A stretch of DNA of 64,000 bases from Aurantiacibacter arachoides (lineage in GTDB: Bacteria > Pseudomonadota > Alphaproteobacteria > Sphingomonadales > Sphingomonadaceae): contig NZ_WTYH01000001.1 in assembly GCF_009827335.1 (NCBI RefSeq), forward strand, positions 124,001 to 188,000, read 5' to 3'. A model generated the notes under the pieces. The model saw only the letters and a program-made list of their open reading frames with translations, ran no database searches and had not been told where the DNA came from. Shown here in pieces: positions 20,977 to 29,875 of the stretch. Made by a program: the position numbers and the translations under genes. Each line of letters begins with the position of its first letter. The stretch's first letter is position 1.

Positions 20977-22584
20977 ATGACCGAGCGACGGCTGGAAAAG
21001 GCCCATTGCGACTGGTTTGCCGATGCCGAGGTGCTCGACACCACCATCGGCGGCCTGCTGCGCGAACAGGCGCGGACGAATGGCGATGCGCCCGCGCTGA
21101 TCGAGGGGCTGGCGGATGGCACCAGCGGTCGCCGCTGGACCTATGCGCAAATGTTCGCCGATGCCGAGCGGCTGGCCAGGGGTCTCGCCACGCGCTTCCA
21201 TCCCCTCGAGCGGATCGCCGCATGGGGGCCGAACATCCCCGAATGGGTGCTGCTCGAACATGCCTGCGCGCTCGCTGGCCTGGTGCTGGTGACGGTCAAT
21301 CCGGCCTACCAGCGGCGCGAGCTCGACTACGTTCTGCGCCAGTCGGGCAGCGCCGGGCTGTTCATCGTGGGCGAATTTCGCGGTAACCCGATGGCCGATA
21401 TCGCCGGAAACGTGGCGGACGGCATCGATACCCTGCGCGAAGTCGTGGACATGCAGGACCACGCGGCGCTGTTCACCGATCCCTCCGGCACGCTGCCCGA
21501 TGTGGGCACGAATGATCCCGCGCAGATCCAGTATACCAGCGGCACCACCGGCTTTCCCAAGGGCGTGGTCCTCTCGCACCGCAACCTCACCAACAATGCG
21601 CGGCTGTTCATCGCGGTGGGTGAGATGGGGGAGCGGCAGGTGACGCTGGGCCTCACCCCGCTGTTCCACACCATGGGCTGTTCGATGGGCGTGCTGGGCG
21701 CCTTGCAGAGCGCCACGGCCTATTGCCCGCTGCCTGCCTTCGATCCCAACGCCGCGCTGGACCTGATCGAGCGGGAGAGGGTGACCTGGACGATCTGCGT
21801 GCCGACGATGGCGGTGGCCATGGTGGCCGCGCAAAAGGCGAAACCCCGCGACCTGTCCTCGCTCAAGCGCATCGGCATGGGCGGCGCCATGGTCGCGCCC
21901 GAACTGGCGCGCAACGTGGAGGCGGTGCTGGGCGCACAGGCACTGGTCGCCTACGGCCAGACCGAAAGCTCGCCGCTCATCACCACCGGCCGCCCGTCGG
22001 ACAGCGTGGAGCGCATTACCACCACCATCGGCCAGCCCGCGGCGGGCTGCGAGGTCGCCATCGTCGATCCGGCGACCGGCGAGATAATGTCCGTGGATAC
22101 CGTAGGCGAAATCCGCTCCCGCTCGGCCTCGACCATGCTCGGCTATCACGAGAATCCGGAGGCAACGGCGGAGGTAATGACGCCCGATGGCTGGCTATGC
22201 ACCGGCGATCTCGGCACGATGGACGATCAGGGTTACGTCAAAATCACCGGCCGCGTGCGCGACATGATCATCCGCGGCGGCGAGAACCTGTTCCCCGCCG
22301 AGATCGAGAACGTGCTGCTCGAGCATCCGTCAGTGGCCGAATGCGCCGTGGTGGGCGTGCCCGATCCCGTGTTGGGCGAGGCTGTGGCGGCCTGGATCCG
22401 CGTGGCCGAGGGCGAGAGCTACGACCCCGAGGTGTTGCGCGGCCACGTCCGTTCTGAAATCGCGGCGCAGAAATGCCCGGCGCACTGGCAGCAGGTGAGC
22501 GAATGGCCGCTGACCGGATCAGGCAAGATCCAGAAGTTCAAGCTGCGCGATGCCTGGCTGGCGGAGCGCGGCGGCGAGGGGTGA
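20977..22584 (+). CDS. AMP-binding acyl/aryl-CoA ligase
   Basis: A 535-residue class I adenylate-forming enzyme that makes an acyl-CoA from a carboxylate, ATP and CoA. Motifs are YTSGTTGFPKG, the phosphate loop (about residues 185-195), AYGQTESSP (about 326), WLCTGDLG (about 406), GRVRDMIIRGGENLFP with the hinge (about 425) and the C-terminal Lys in GSGKIQKFKLR (about 516). It starts 44 bases after ligI on the same strand. Substrate candidates are hydroxycinnamates or fatty acids; the close fit to medium-chain ligases gives no decision. An activating step for lignin-derived acids is inference. Confidence 0.85.
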   Translation: MTERRLEKAHCDWFADAEVLDTTIGGLLREQARTNGDAPALIEGLADGTSGRRWTYAQMFADAERLARGLATRFHPLERIAAWGPNIPEWVLLEHACALAGLVLVTVNPAYQRRELDYVLRQSGSAGLFIVGEFRGNPMADIAGNVADGIDTLREVVDMQDHAALFTDPSGTLPDVGTNDPAQIQYTSGTTGFPKGVVLSHRNLTNNARLFIAVGEMGERQVTLGLTPLFHTMGCSMGVLGALQSATAYCPLPAFDPNAALDLIERERVTWTICVPTMAVAMVAAQKAKPRDLSSLKRIGMGGAMVAPELARNVEAVLGAQALVAYGQTESSPLITTGRPSDSVERITTTIGQPAAGCEVAIVDPATGEIMSVDTVGEIRSRSASTMLGYHENPEATAEVMTPDGWLCTGDLGTMDDQGYVKITGRVRDMIIRGGENLFPAEIENVLLEHPSVAECAVVGVPDPVLGEAVAAWIRVAEGESYDPEVLRGHVRSEIAAQKCPAHWQQVSEWPLTGSGKIQKFKLRDAWLAERGGEG

Positions 22585-22587
22585 CCC

Positions 22588-22758
22588 TCAGCGAAGCTTG
22601 TCCTTTATCCGCCGCCGCCACAGGCGCCAGCACCAGTGGCTGCCAAGCACGCCGCAACCGCCCAGAAAGACCATGCCGCCCACCCACACCGTCGCCACGC
22701 CGAGCGCGCCGGTAAGCGCGACCATGAAGTTGACGAGAAATTCGATGACGGTCTGCAT
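22588..22758 (-). CDS. small membrane protein (56 aa)
   Basis: A 56-residue protein starting MQTVIEFLVNF, with two hydrophobic stretches (about residues 4-24 and 25-42) and a Trp/Arg-rich basic end (CWRLWRRRIKDKLR). It resembles short two-helix inner-membrane proteins; I recognise no family. It is convergent with the acyl-CoA ligase (3 bases between stops) and divergent from the PfkB kinase gene, whose start is only 30 bases away. It is short, but the hydrophobic/basic pattern is not what a random antisense frame gives. Confidence 0.5.
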   Translation of the reverse strand: MQTVIEFLVNFMVALTGALGVATVWVGGMVFLGGCGVLGSHWCWRLWRRRIKDKLR

Positions 22759-22788
22759 GATGCGGCATTGTGGGCGGATGGGGCTGAC

Positions 22789-23643
22789 ATGACAATCCTT
22801 TGCGTCGGCCGCGCCACCTTCGACCTCGGCTACGCCTGCGAGGCGTTCCCGGCGGAAGACGGCAAGATTTCGGCCCGGCACTTCTGGTCGGGCGCGGGCG
22901 GATCGGCGCTGAACGGCGCGGTCACGGCCCGCGCGCTGGGGAGCGAGGTGCGGTTGCTGACCCTGCTGGGCGCAGGGCACTTCGCCGATGCGGTGCGGGG
23001 CGAGCTGGCGCGTTTCGCCGTACCGTTCGCGGACTTCGCCAACCCGGACCATGAGGTGCTGCCGGTCTCCAGCATCGTCGTGGTGCCCGGCCGGGGATCG
23101 CGCACCGTGATCGACCAGCAACCGCCCCAACGGGCGACGCGCGCGGTAGCGGCGGCAGACGTGCTCGACGGGGTCGGCGTTCTCTACTGCGACGGGTTCC
23201 TGCCGGAACTGGCGGTACCGCTGGCGCAGACGGCGCAGGCGCGCGGCATTCCGGTGGTGCTCGACGGCGGATCGTGGAAGCCGTGGACCGGCGATCTTAT
23301 CGCCCACGTCGACCATGCCGTTGTCTCGGAACGTTTCTCCGTTGCCGGCACAGGCGAGACGGACGTACTCGCAGCCGTCATGGCGCTCGGCCCGGCATTT
23401 GCCGCGATCACCCGCGGACCGGGCCCGATTACATGGCGAGAGCGGGGCGGCGAAGCCGGTCACATCGACCCGCCCAGGATCGAGGCGATCGACACGCTGG
23501 GCGCGGGCGATGTGTTTCACGGCGCCACCTGCCACTTCCTCGCGCACGGACGTTCGCCGCAGCGCGCATTGCAGGAAGCGTCCGTCGTCGCTGCCGAAAG
23601 CTGCCGGTACTACGGCACGCGCGGCTGGATCGAACGCAGTTAG
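22789..23643 (+). CDS. PfkB family carbohydrate kinase
   Basis: A 284-residue ribokinase-fold sugar kinase that phosphorylates a sugar or nucleoside with ATP. The N-terminal VGRATFDLGYACEAFP and SGAGGSALNGAVTARALG (about 36-53) form the substrate end. The C-terminal DTLGAGDVFHGA (about 238-249) is the anion hole with the catalytic Asp of GAGD. The ATG at 22789 (MTILCVGRA) is chosen because the family begins here; upstream in-frame sequence overlaps the small membrane gene. Its stop overlaps the transaldolase-like gene's stop by 3 bases. The two together suggest a sugar-phosphate pathway, but the substrate is unknown. Confidence 0.85.
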   Translation: MTILCVGRATFDLGYACEAFPAEDGKISARHFWSGAGGSALNGAVTARALGSEVRLLTLLGAGHFADAVRGELARFAVPFADFANPDHEVLPVSSIVVVPGRGSRTVIDQQPPQRATRAVAAADVLDGVGVLYCDGFLPELAVPLAQTAQARGIPVVLDGGSWKPWTGDLIAHVDHAVVSERFSVAGTGETDVLAAVMALGPAFAAITRGPGPITWRERGGEAGHIDPPRIEAIDTLGAGDVFHGATCHFLAHGRSPQRALQEASVVAAESCRYYGTRGWIERS

Positions 23644-24830
23644 CCTTCCATCACGCTGCGCACGAAATCGACAGTCGCACGCGTCGCGGTGGCGAATTCG
23701 GTGGCGGTCGCCTGGAAGCTGCCGAACTGGGCGAACTCGTGCGGCTTCATGCCTTCGAATTCATAGGCCTGGCGGAAGCTGGGCAGCTTCATCAGCTTCT
23801 CGACACTGGCCGGGTTCGGCTCGCGCGCAATCGCCTCGGGGTCGAACGGGGCAAGCTCGTCCTCGACCTCCATCAGCTGGCGGATGTAGCTGGGGGGGCA
23901 GGTGTAGACCATGTCGCTGCCGGCAAAGTCCTGGATGTGGCGGCTGACGGTGTTCCCGGCTGCATCCTTTTCCACGCGCATCGAACATTGCAGCATCTTT
24001 GACGGGTGGCCGGTGTTCTTGCCCTGCCAGTAGGCGCGCTTGAGCACGGCTTCCTCGCCGTCGCGGATCTCGTCCAGCGTCAGCTCGATGCCGCGCAGCT
24101 TCGCCTCGGTCTTCCAGTCGCCCTTCTCGCCCAACCGGCTCGACATGTGGGTGATGACGCTGCGCCACTTCGACAGGTCAACCCCCGCCGCCTCGGCGCG
24201 CAACAGGCCGGCGCTCACCGCGGCGCGGCACCGCTGGTACTGGGCGACGGCAAAGCTGGTGGTGTTGTTGGTGGCGATGCCGCGCGCGGTCAGTTCCTCC
24301 AGCACCTCGTACCCTTCCTTGGAGCCGGGCAGCTTGACCATCACGTTGTCGCCCATGGCGGCGATCGACAGGCCCTGCTCCAGCATGGCCTCGCCGTCGG
24401 TCACGAAGCGCGGATCGACCTGGCCGGACAACATGCCGTAGCGGTAACCCGACGCCTCCCACAGCGGGCGGATGGCGTCGGCTCCGCGCTTCACCAGTTC
24501 GAGGTACATTTTCCAGTACACGCCCTCGACATCGAGCGAACGGTCGGACGCGGCGACGTCCCTGACCAGCTGCGTCCACCCCTGCGGATCGAGCTGCACT
24601 GCCTGCAGGCTGAGGGGCGGGTTGGTGGTAACACCGCGAAAGCCCATCTGCGCCGGGTTCGCCGGATCGTAGAACCGGGCGAGCTGCGCTTCCCATTCGG
24701 CCCGCTTGCCTGCCGGCGCGGCGGCGAGCGTTTCCTCCTGCCAGCTGGGAAACACGAGCGGCGAGCTGTCCCACCAAATCTCGCAGTCGGGATTGGTGTC
24801 CTGCAGCTTTTCGAGAACGTTCTTGGTCAT
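23640..24830 (-). CDS. transaldolase family protein
   Basis: A 396-residue Schiff-base aldolase-fold protein. The motif NVMVKLPGSKEGYEVLEELTA (about 168-188) corresponds to the transaldolase core where Lys forms the Schiff base (usual form VKIPGT). GIATNNTTSFAVAQY follows, as in transaldolases. The C-terminal half (KMLQCSMRVEK, YTCPPSYIRQLME) is longer than the usual 220- or 320-residue enzymes, so this is a divergent group. The second ATG (24830) is favoured because AGGA lies 6 bases before it. It is convergent with the PfkB kinase gene. Confidence 0.75.
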   Translation of the reverse strand: MTKNVLEKLQDTNPDCEIWWDSSPLVFPSWQEETLAAAPAGKRAEWEAQLARFYDPANPAQMGFRGVTTNPPLSLQAVQLDPQGWTQLVRDVAASDRSLDVEGVYWKMYLELVKRGADAIRPLWEASGYRYGMLSGQVDPRFVTDGEAMLEQGLSIAAMGDNVMVKLPGSKEGYEVLEELTARGIATNNTTSFAVAQYQRCRAAVSAGLLRAEAAGVDLSKWRSVITHMSSRLGEKGDWKTEAKLRGIELTLDEIRDGEEAVLKRAYWQGKNTGHPSKMLQCSMRVEKDAAGNTVSRHIQDFAGSDMVYTCPPSYIRQLMEVEDELAPFDPEAIAREPNPASVEKLMKLPSFRQAYEFEGMKPHEFAQFGSFQATATEFATATRATVDFVRSVMEG

Positions 24831-24943
24831 GGGCATTCCTGCTGGAGTCGGATGGATGCCGCCTGCCTTCGCAGGCAGAGGTGGGCAAAGTCAAACATTG
24901 TCGTGGCGACGGGCTTGTTGCCAACGCGCGGAGATTCCCGCGA

Positions 24944-25888
24944 TCAGGCGGTCCGCTTGTCGCTGAAACGCCCGTGCTTGCGGTATCGTACCATCCACTT
25001 GTCGAGGAACAGCGACAAGGGGCGCGGGGTGACGCCCAGCGCGTCGATCTGCGGCATCCCCGGAGTGGCCGTGCTGCCCTCTTCCAGCATGGCATACTGG
25101 TCCCCGTTGATGGGCGTCATCGGCATGGCCGCGACCAGTTTCGCGAGGGCATCGGGCATGGCGAAGAAGCTGCGCTTGCGGCCCTGCGCCTCGCCGATCA
25201 TGGTGTTGATCTGCATCATGCTGAGCGCCTCGGGGCCGGCGGCTTCGTAGGTCTTGCCGCCATGCGCGCCCGGGTCTTCCAGCGCGTTGACGATCCCCGT
25301 CGCCAGATCGTCGACCCACACCGGTTGCAATTGCGATTGCGCGCCGAACACGGGCAGCACCGGCAACTTGGAAACAAGATCGGCAAACATCGGCACAAAG
25401 CCGTCCTCTTCTCCGAACACGGCCGAGGGGCGGAGGATCGTCGCGCGCGGAAAAGCCTGCCGCACCAGCGCCTCGCCTTCACCCTTGGTGCGGTAATACC
25501 CGGTTTCCTTCGCCGCATCGGCGCCGATTGCCGAGAGGTAGACGAAGCCCTGCGCCCCGGTGTCGTATGCCGCCTGCGCCGCCGCGCCCGCGCCTGTCGC
25601 CTGCAACGCCCGCTGGTCCGCGCCAAAGGTGCCGACCAGGTAGATCACCGCATCCGCTCCGGTCACGCAGGCAGCCAGGCTGTGGCGGTCCCTGACATTG
25701 CAGCGGGCGAACTGCAGCTGCCCCAGGTTGGCGAGCGGCTTCAGCCGAAATGCCTTTTCCGGCTCCCGCGCGGCAATGCGCACCCGCGCCCCGCGCTCGA
25801 GCAGTTCCTGCGCCACGTGCGATCCGATGAAACCGCTGCCGCCGATGAGGACAACCAGCTTGTCGGCGAGGGGGGAGGGCTTGGTCAT
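24944..25888 (-). CDS. NAD(P)H-binding reductase, NDUFA9-like (complex I-associated SDR)
   Basis: A 314-residue atypical short-chain dehydrogenase. The N-terminal GGSGFIGSHVAQEL (about 16-29) is the GxxGxxG nucleotide site. YLSAIGADAAKETGYYRTKGEGE (about 120-142) carries the Tyr-x-x-x-Lys-like YYRTK. The set matches the NDUFA9-like family near complex I or ubiquinone functions in alphaproteobacteria. The start at 25888 (MTKPSPLADK) has AAGGA 8 bases upstream; the longer frame is rejected. It is the last chromosomal gene before the tRNA-Leu island. Confidence 0.8.
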   Translation of the reverse strand: MTKPSPLADKLVVLIGGSGFIGSHVAQELLERGARVRIAAREPEKAFRLKPLANLGQLQFARCNVRDRHSLAACVTGADAVIYLVGTFGADQRALQATGAGAAAQAAYDTGAQGFVYLSAIGADAAKETGYYRTKGEGEALVRQAFPRATILRPSAVFGEEDGFVPMFADLVSKLPVLPVFGAQSQLQPVWVDDLATGIVNALEDPGAHGGKTYEAAGPEALSMMQINTMIGEAQGRKRSFFAMPDALAKLVAAMPMTPINGDQYAMLEEGSTATPGMPQIDALGVTPRPLSLFLDKWMVRYRKHGRFSDKRTA

Positions 25889-26102
25889 CGGCGCGGTCCT
25901 TGGCGATTCACGGGGAAGAACATGGACCCGCCCTTGGCACAGCACGCGGCCCCCCGGCAATGCCGCATCGCCCCTCGATGCGCCGCTGGGCAGACGAAGA
26001 ATTCGCTGTCCTGCACATAAGCCGCGTTGACTCGGCGCCAAGCCTGTCCTAGTCGCGCGCCCCTACCTCGCAGTCGGACTTCGAAGACCGACGCGCTCCG
26101 GT

Positions 26103-26189
26103 GCCCAGATGGCGGAATTGGTAGACGCACCGTCTTCAGGTGGCGGCGCTCGCAAGGGCGTGGAGGTTCGAGTCCTCTTCTGGGCACCA
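26103..26189 (+). tRNA. tRNA-Leu (anticodon CAG)
   Basis: An 87-base class II tRNA. The acceptor stem GCCCAGA pairs with TCTGGGC, followed by ACCA with the CCA encoded. The D-arm region is GGCGGAATTGGTAGAC. The anticodon stem CCGTC-TTCAGGT-GGCGG has a 7-base loop holding CAG. A long variable arm (CGCTCGCAAGGGCG) and GGTTCGAGTCC T-arm follow. The long arm and CAG identify leucine. Its 3' end is the integration site of the island. Confidence 0.97.
26173..26189 (+). repeat. attL: 3' end of tRNA-Leu
   Basis: TCCTCTTCTGGGCACCA, the last 17 bases of the tRNA, is repeated exactly at 46393-46409. The bases on either side of the two copies differ. This is the duplicated attachment core expected of a tRNA-targeting integrase. 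Confidence 0.9.
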
Positions 26190-26300
26190 GCTACCTGTTC
26201 GCAGGCGTTCGCGAAAGGTTGTAAAAACCGCAGAAATCTGCCAAAAACTGGGTCTAGGCTTCCGCCGAGGTTCGCCCAAGTTCGCCACTTTTCGCGATGC

Positions 26301-26351
26301 TTTGGGGGCCAGAGTGGGGGCCACGGCAAACCTCGTTAAAAGTGGCCCCCA
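26301..26351. repeat. integrase arm-site-like repeats, left end
   Basis: TTTGGGGGCCAGAG is followed directly by TGGGGGCCA (26301-26323), and an inverted TGGCCCCCA lies at 26343-26351, just before the integrase start. The 23-base direct block recurs with one mismatch at 46221-46243 by the other end. Paired direct copies next to both attachment sites look like arm-type integrase-binding sites, though their role here is inferred. Confidence 0.6.
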
Positions 26352-26355
26352 ATCA

Positions 26356-27591
26356 ATGGCACTGACCGATATCGTGATTCGATCTCTGACCCCCGGCGTC
26401 AAGCCGATCAAAAAGTCGGATGAGAAAGGCCTGTTTCTGCTTCTGCAGCCGTCTGGTGGCAAACTATGGCGTTTCAAATACCGCTTCAACAACAAGGAAA
26501 AGAAGCTTGGCCTAGGCCGCTACCCAGATGTGTCGCTGAAGGAGGCGCGCGCCAGACGTGATGAAGCTCGGACGAAGCTTGCGATGGGTATCGATCCTGG
26601 CGAGGAGAAAAAACAGAAAGCGCTCATGGCTGAGTTGAGTGCGGCCAATTCGTTCGAAGCGGTTGGGAAGGAATACCTCGACAAGGCGTCGCGAGAAGGC
26701 CGCCAAGCAATTACGATCAACAAATCCCGTTGGCTTCTATCATTGTTTGCACCTGCTATCGGCGCACGGCCCATTGCTGATCTCTCACCCGCTGAGATAC
26801 TCAAGGCGCTGCAGGTAGTGGAGGCTAAAGGGCACCATGAAACTGCCCGTCGCATGCGCTCCTTGGCGAGCCGCATATTCCGCTACGCAGTCGCAACCTC
26901 ACGTGCGACGTCGGACCCGACCGCGTTGTTGAGAGGCGCGCTGATTGCTCCGAAGGTCAAGCACCATAGCGCGATCGTTGATCCAGCCGCCGTGGGTCAT
27001 TTGCTCGCGTCGATTGAAAAGTTCGATGGGTACCCTCTGACCCAGCTAGCACTGCAGTTGACGCCCCATGTGTTTGTGCGTCCCGGCGAACTTCGAAAAG
27101 CAGAGTGGAGTGAGTTCAATTTGGATACCGCGATCTGGACCATTCCAGCGGACAAAATGAAGATGCGTCGCCCGCACGCGGTGCCACTCTCGCACCAAGC
27201 ACTCGACATTCTCAATCGAACACATGCGTTAAGCTCGCATCAGAAGTATGTGTTTTCGTCTCTGCACACAGGGGCTCGCCCGATGTCGGAAAATACGATC
27301 AATGCCGCTTTGAGGCGGATTGGTTATTCTGGCTCCGAAATGACAGCGCATGGGTTTCGGGCCATGGCTAGCACCCTGCTGAATGAATCTGGATTGTGGA
27401 GCCCCGATGCTATCGAGAAGGCATTGGCTCACGACAATACCAGTTCGGTGAGGGGCACCTATCACAGGGGCCAGCATTGGGAAGAGCGTGTGAAGATGTC
27501 GCAATGGTGGTCGGATCATTTGGATGCATTGAAGGTCGAGACGATCCAACGGCAGCGAGACAAAGCGTTATCCGCTAGCTCTAAGTCATAG
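26356..27591 (+). CDS. int: P4-type tyrosine integrase
   Basis: A 411-residue site-specific recombinase that would catalyse integration at tRNA-Leu. The N-terminal DUF4102-type arm-binding domain includes KSDEKGLFLLLQPSGGKLW and GRYPDVSLKEARARRDEA (residues about 18-80). The catalytic domain has Arg in RPGELRKAEW (about 242), HGFRAMAST (about 334), the LAHDN box (about 358) and the Tyr nucleophile in RGTYHRG (about 370). The ATG at 26356 (MALTDIVIRS) is the natural family start; the frame is open through the tRNA end upstream but is not coding. No ribosome-binding site is obvious. Confidence 0.95.
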   Translation: MALTDIVIRSLTPGVKPIKKSDEKGLFLLLQPSGGKLWRFKYRFNNKEKKLGLGRYPDVSLKEARARRDEARTKLAMGIDPGEEKKQKALMAELSAANSFEAVGKEYLDKASREGRQAITINKSRWLLSLFAPAIGARPIADLSPAEILKALQVVEAKGHHETARRMRSLASRIFRYAVATSRATSDPTALLRGALIAPKVKHHSAIVDPAAVGHLLASIEKFDGYPLTQLALQLTPHVFVRPGELRKAEWSEFNLDTAIWTIPADKMKMRRPHAVPLSHQALDILNRTHALSSHQKYVFSSLHTGARPMSENTINAALRRIGYSGSEMTAHGFRAMASTLLNESGLWSPDAIEKALAHDNTSSVRGTYHRGQHWEERVKMSQWWSDHLDALKVETIQRQRDKALSASSKS

Positions 27592-28034
27592 CGACATCCT
27601 ACGACAAAGAACGCTTTTGGGCCGTTTGCTACGCTGCTTCCAATTTTCATGAGCGAAGAGTGGTCGCTCTCTGGCTTGAAGGGAGTGTTCCCATCCGCAC
27701 CGCCTACAGGATTCAAAAGATCAGCACATCAGCACATCTGCATGATATTTCCAAAGAAGATTGACATAGTGTTTTCTCAGACCCCCATTTCGGCCCCATG
27801 AGCAAAAAGACTTGATCGGAATGACCTTACCATCAGTTTTTCGCGGCCGCTAATGGGCCGTCAGCCGACTGGCGGCTGTTGGGCAAGAATTAGCAGAAGC
27901 TGCCACCAACATTGGGAGCTCGCGTAGGTTCGGGCGCTAATTTGTCTTCCATTCCCGAGCATTTCAGCAACTTGAGGCGCGTCGAGCGAACCGCCGGAGA
28001 GGAAGTATCCAACTTGGATATCCAGGACTCGTTC
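27592..28034. other. non-coding stretch between integrase and the RT operon
   Basis: 443 bases, AT-richer, with no gene I can support. It has a short direct repeat (ATCAGCAC twice near 27720-27735), a TTGACA-like box near 27763 without a convincing -10 partner, and a hairpin CAGCCG-ACTGG-CGGCTG at 27862-27878. The leftward RT operon must terminate here, but no good U-tract is visible. Confidence 0.4.
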
Positions 28035-28970
28035 TCATGGCGTGCTCGCGAAGCGGTCTCTGGGATGGATCGGGTCAACCCGAGGAGCTCCCCGGCCGCG
28101 ATAGATAGTCTCGTCAAGCCAGGCTCGCTCCTCGGCCGAGTTATCGGTATCAAGCTCCCGCCACCAATGTCGCTTTGCAGCGTCCCAACGATAGCCGCGC
28201 CGCTTGAGGAGGTCCTTTGCTTCAAACGGCGCCCCTATAGCGGATATTCGAATGCTCTCCGACATGCAGCGTGACAATAAATGGGCCAGGATAGGTCGCC
28301 CGTTCCCGACGGCTGTGCACAAAAGGCTGGTCAGCGCGACGACATCATTCGCCGCTCGGTGGCCGTCGAAAAATCTACCATTTTGCAGCACGAGGTGACC
28401 AAGCGCGCGACCATCAAACCCTAGCTCAAGCCAATCGAGTTGAGACAGACTGCAAGCCCATGCGCGGTAAGTCAGGTCTGGAAATCGTTGGTCGAGAAAG
28501 GGGCGATCGAAGCCAGCGTTGTGGGCAATGACGAGATCGGCATTTGCCAACGCACGCCTGATTGCCGCGTCGTCAAAACGCTGACCAGAGAGTGCCGCAT
28601 CGCTTAATCGTGTAAGTTGGGCAATACGTGTCGGGAGCGACCGACCGGGATCTTCGAGCCAGGACTGGACGCGCTCGATTTGCCTGATTTCCCCGGCAGC
28701 TGTGAACAGGAACCGCTGCATGGCAATCTCGATAATTTGGTCTTCACTAGCGTCAAAGCCGGTGGTCTCGGTGTCGATCACGACCCCGACTCGCTCCCCC
28801 ACTTGTGCTGTGCGCAACACTTCGACGTGACCACGCTCGTCGAGCGCCCGCAACACGCGAAACTGAGTATGTTGTTCGAGGGCTGCCGCAAGCTCCTCGA
28901 GCTCTGGCGTCGCTGCGGGTGTCGCGCCGCTAGCTGAAAACGTGGCGCGAAGGCGATCGAGCAGGTTCAT
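28035..28970 (-). CDS. DEDDh 3'-5' exonuclease (DnaQ-like)
   Basis: A 311-residue protein with a DnaQ-fold exonuclease core. All five catalytic residues are visible: Asp66 and Glu68 in VVIDTETTGF, Asp155 in HNAGFDRPFL, and His204 and Asp209 in GHRAANDVVAL, the DEDDh arrangement. The first about 60 residues are helical; the C-terminal about 80 contain LLKRRGYRWDAAKRHWWREL, a segment also attached to other DnaQ-like proteins. It would trim single-stranded DNA or RNA ends. It is the last gene of the operon; its ATG overlaps the nitrilase stop (TGATG). Processing of the reverse transcriptase product is inference. Confidence 0.85.
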   Translation of the reverse strand: MNLLDRLRATFSASGATPAATPELEELAAALEQHTQFRVLRALDERGHVEVLRTAQVGERVGVVIDTETTGFDASEDQIIEIAMQRFLFTAAGEIRQIERVQSWLEDPGRSLPTRIAQLTRLSDAALSGQRFDDAAIRRALANADLVIAHNAGFDRPFLDQRFPDLTYRAWACSLSQLDWLELGFDGRALGHLVLQNGRFFDGHRAANDVVALTSLLCTAVGNGRPILAHLLSRCMSESIRISAIGAPFEAKDLLKRRGYRWDAAKRHWWRELDTDNSAEERAWLDETIYRGRGAPRVDPIHPRDRFASTP

Positions 28971-29875
28971 CAGTTGAGCTTGGCTAGTTGATCGAGCAGG
29001 ACCACCGACAGATCGTAGCCTGGAGGCAAACTCTTGTACTCAGGAACCTTATCCTTCAGCGGGGTCCTGCCCCGCTGATGCTGATCCAGCGTAGCGACCG
29101 GCAATTCGATAATCTGGCCAGTGGCAAGCTTCGGCCCAGCATGATGATAAATCTCACGACGCTCAGATAACCGGTAAGGCGACACGGCAAGCGACCCGCC
29201 GAAATGTCCGCAATTGCAGATAACGACATTGCAGAAGACCATGCGCGAAACGGCTTCGGCGACGTGGCGAAATGAGGTGGCGTCCTTGTTGAGCGCGAGA
29301 ATGAAAAGGTGTTGGACCTTGCCGCGGTACATCGCGATCCGCTCCAGATCGAGAAAGTCGTAACAGACCATCACGCCGAAGGTACCTATCTCATCACCGT
29401 CAAACAGCCAGACGGAGGGGTCCGGTTGGAAGTGGCAACCAATCAACTTCAACTGGTTGTTCTCTTGCGGCGCCGGATAGGTCTTACCGATACGTCGCGT
29501 CACGGTGTGTGAGCCCATCGCTTTGCCTCGCCATCGCTTGGGGACGATCAGCAACGCTTCGTTATGCACATGTCCGGGCAGAACACCGTTTCGATAGTCG
29601 AGACCGGCGATCACTACCGACTCCAAGCCATTCGCCATTGCGCGCAAGGTCTTTTCAAACCCCGTTGGAACGGCGAGCTCCGGCAATAAGATGATGTCCG
29701 GCGGCTGTTGCTCCTGTCGAAACGCGGCGAAATATCCCCGGATCTCGGCGATTGCTCTCTCTTCTTCGCTGGCGCTCATCTTGGTCGACGTCACCCACGC
29801 TGCCCCGGGATCCAGCGAGGTTTGAATGACACCTAGCTTCAACCAAGTGTCGAGCGGAGTGGCTGGGAGCGTCAT
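28970..29875 (-). CDS. nitrilase/carbon-nitrogen hydrolase-fold protein
   Basis: A 301-residue CN-hydrolase-superfamily protein. The Glu-Lys-Cys triad candidates are Glu66 in LLPELAVP, Lys131 in RIGKTYPAP and Cys171 in GVMVCYDF, so it may be catalytically active. Nitrilase domains are known partners of one class of defence reverse transcriptases (DRT type 1/UG1 and relatives), where they are fused to or follow the RT; here it is a separate gene joined to the RT by a 4-base ATGA overlap. The natural substrate of these nitrilases is not established. A metabolic amidase is unlikely given the operon. Confidence 0.82.
   Translation of the reverse strand: MTLPATPLDTWLKLGVIQTSLDPGAAWVTSTKMSASEEERAIAEIRGYFAAFRQEQQPPDIILLPELAVPTGFEKTLRAMANGLESVVIAGLDYRNGVLPGHVHNEALLIVPKRWRGKAMGSHTVTRRIGKTYPAPQENNQLKLIGCHFQPDPSVWLFDGDEIGTFGVMVCYDFLDLERIAMYRGKVQHLFILALNKDATSFRHVAEAVSRMVFCNVVICNCGHFGGSLAVSPYRLSERREIYHHAGPKLATGQIIELPVATLDQHQRGRTPLKDKVPEYKSLPPGYDLSVVLLDQLAKLN

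Noticed and set aside
26173..26189. Possible CRISPR-like or tandem repeat at the tRNA end
   Set aside because: Only one distant exact copy exists and no regular spacers; it is an attachment duplication.
27592..28034. Promoter at the TTGACA-like box near 27763
   Set aside because: No convincing -10 element at 16-18 bases and no downstream rightward gene.
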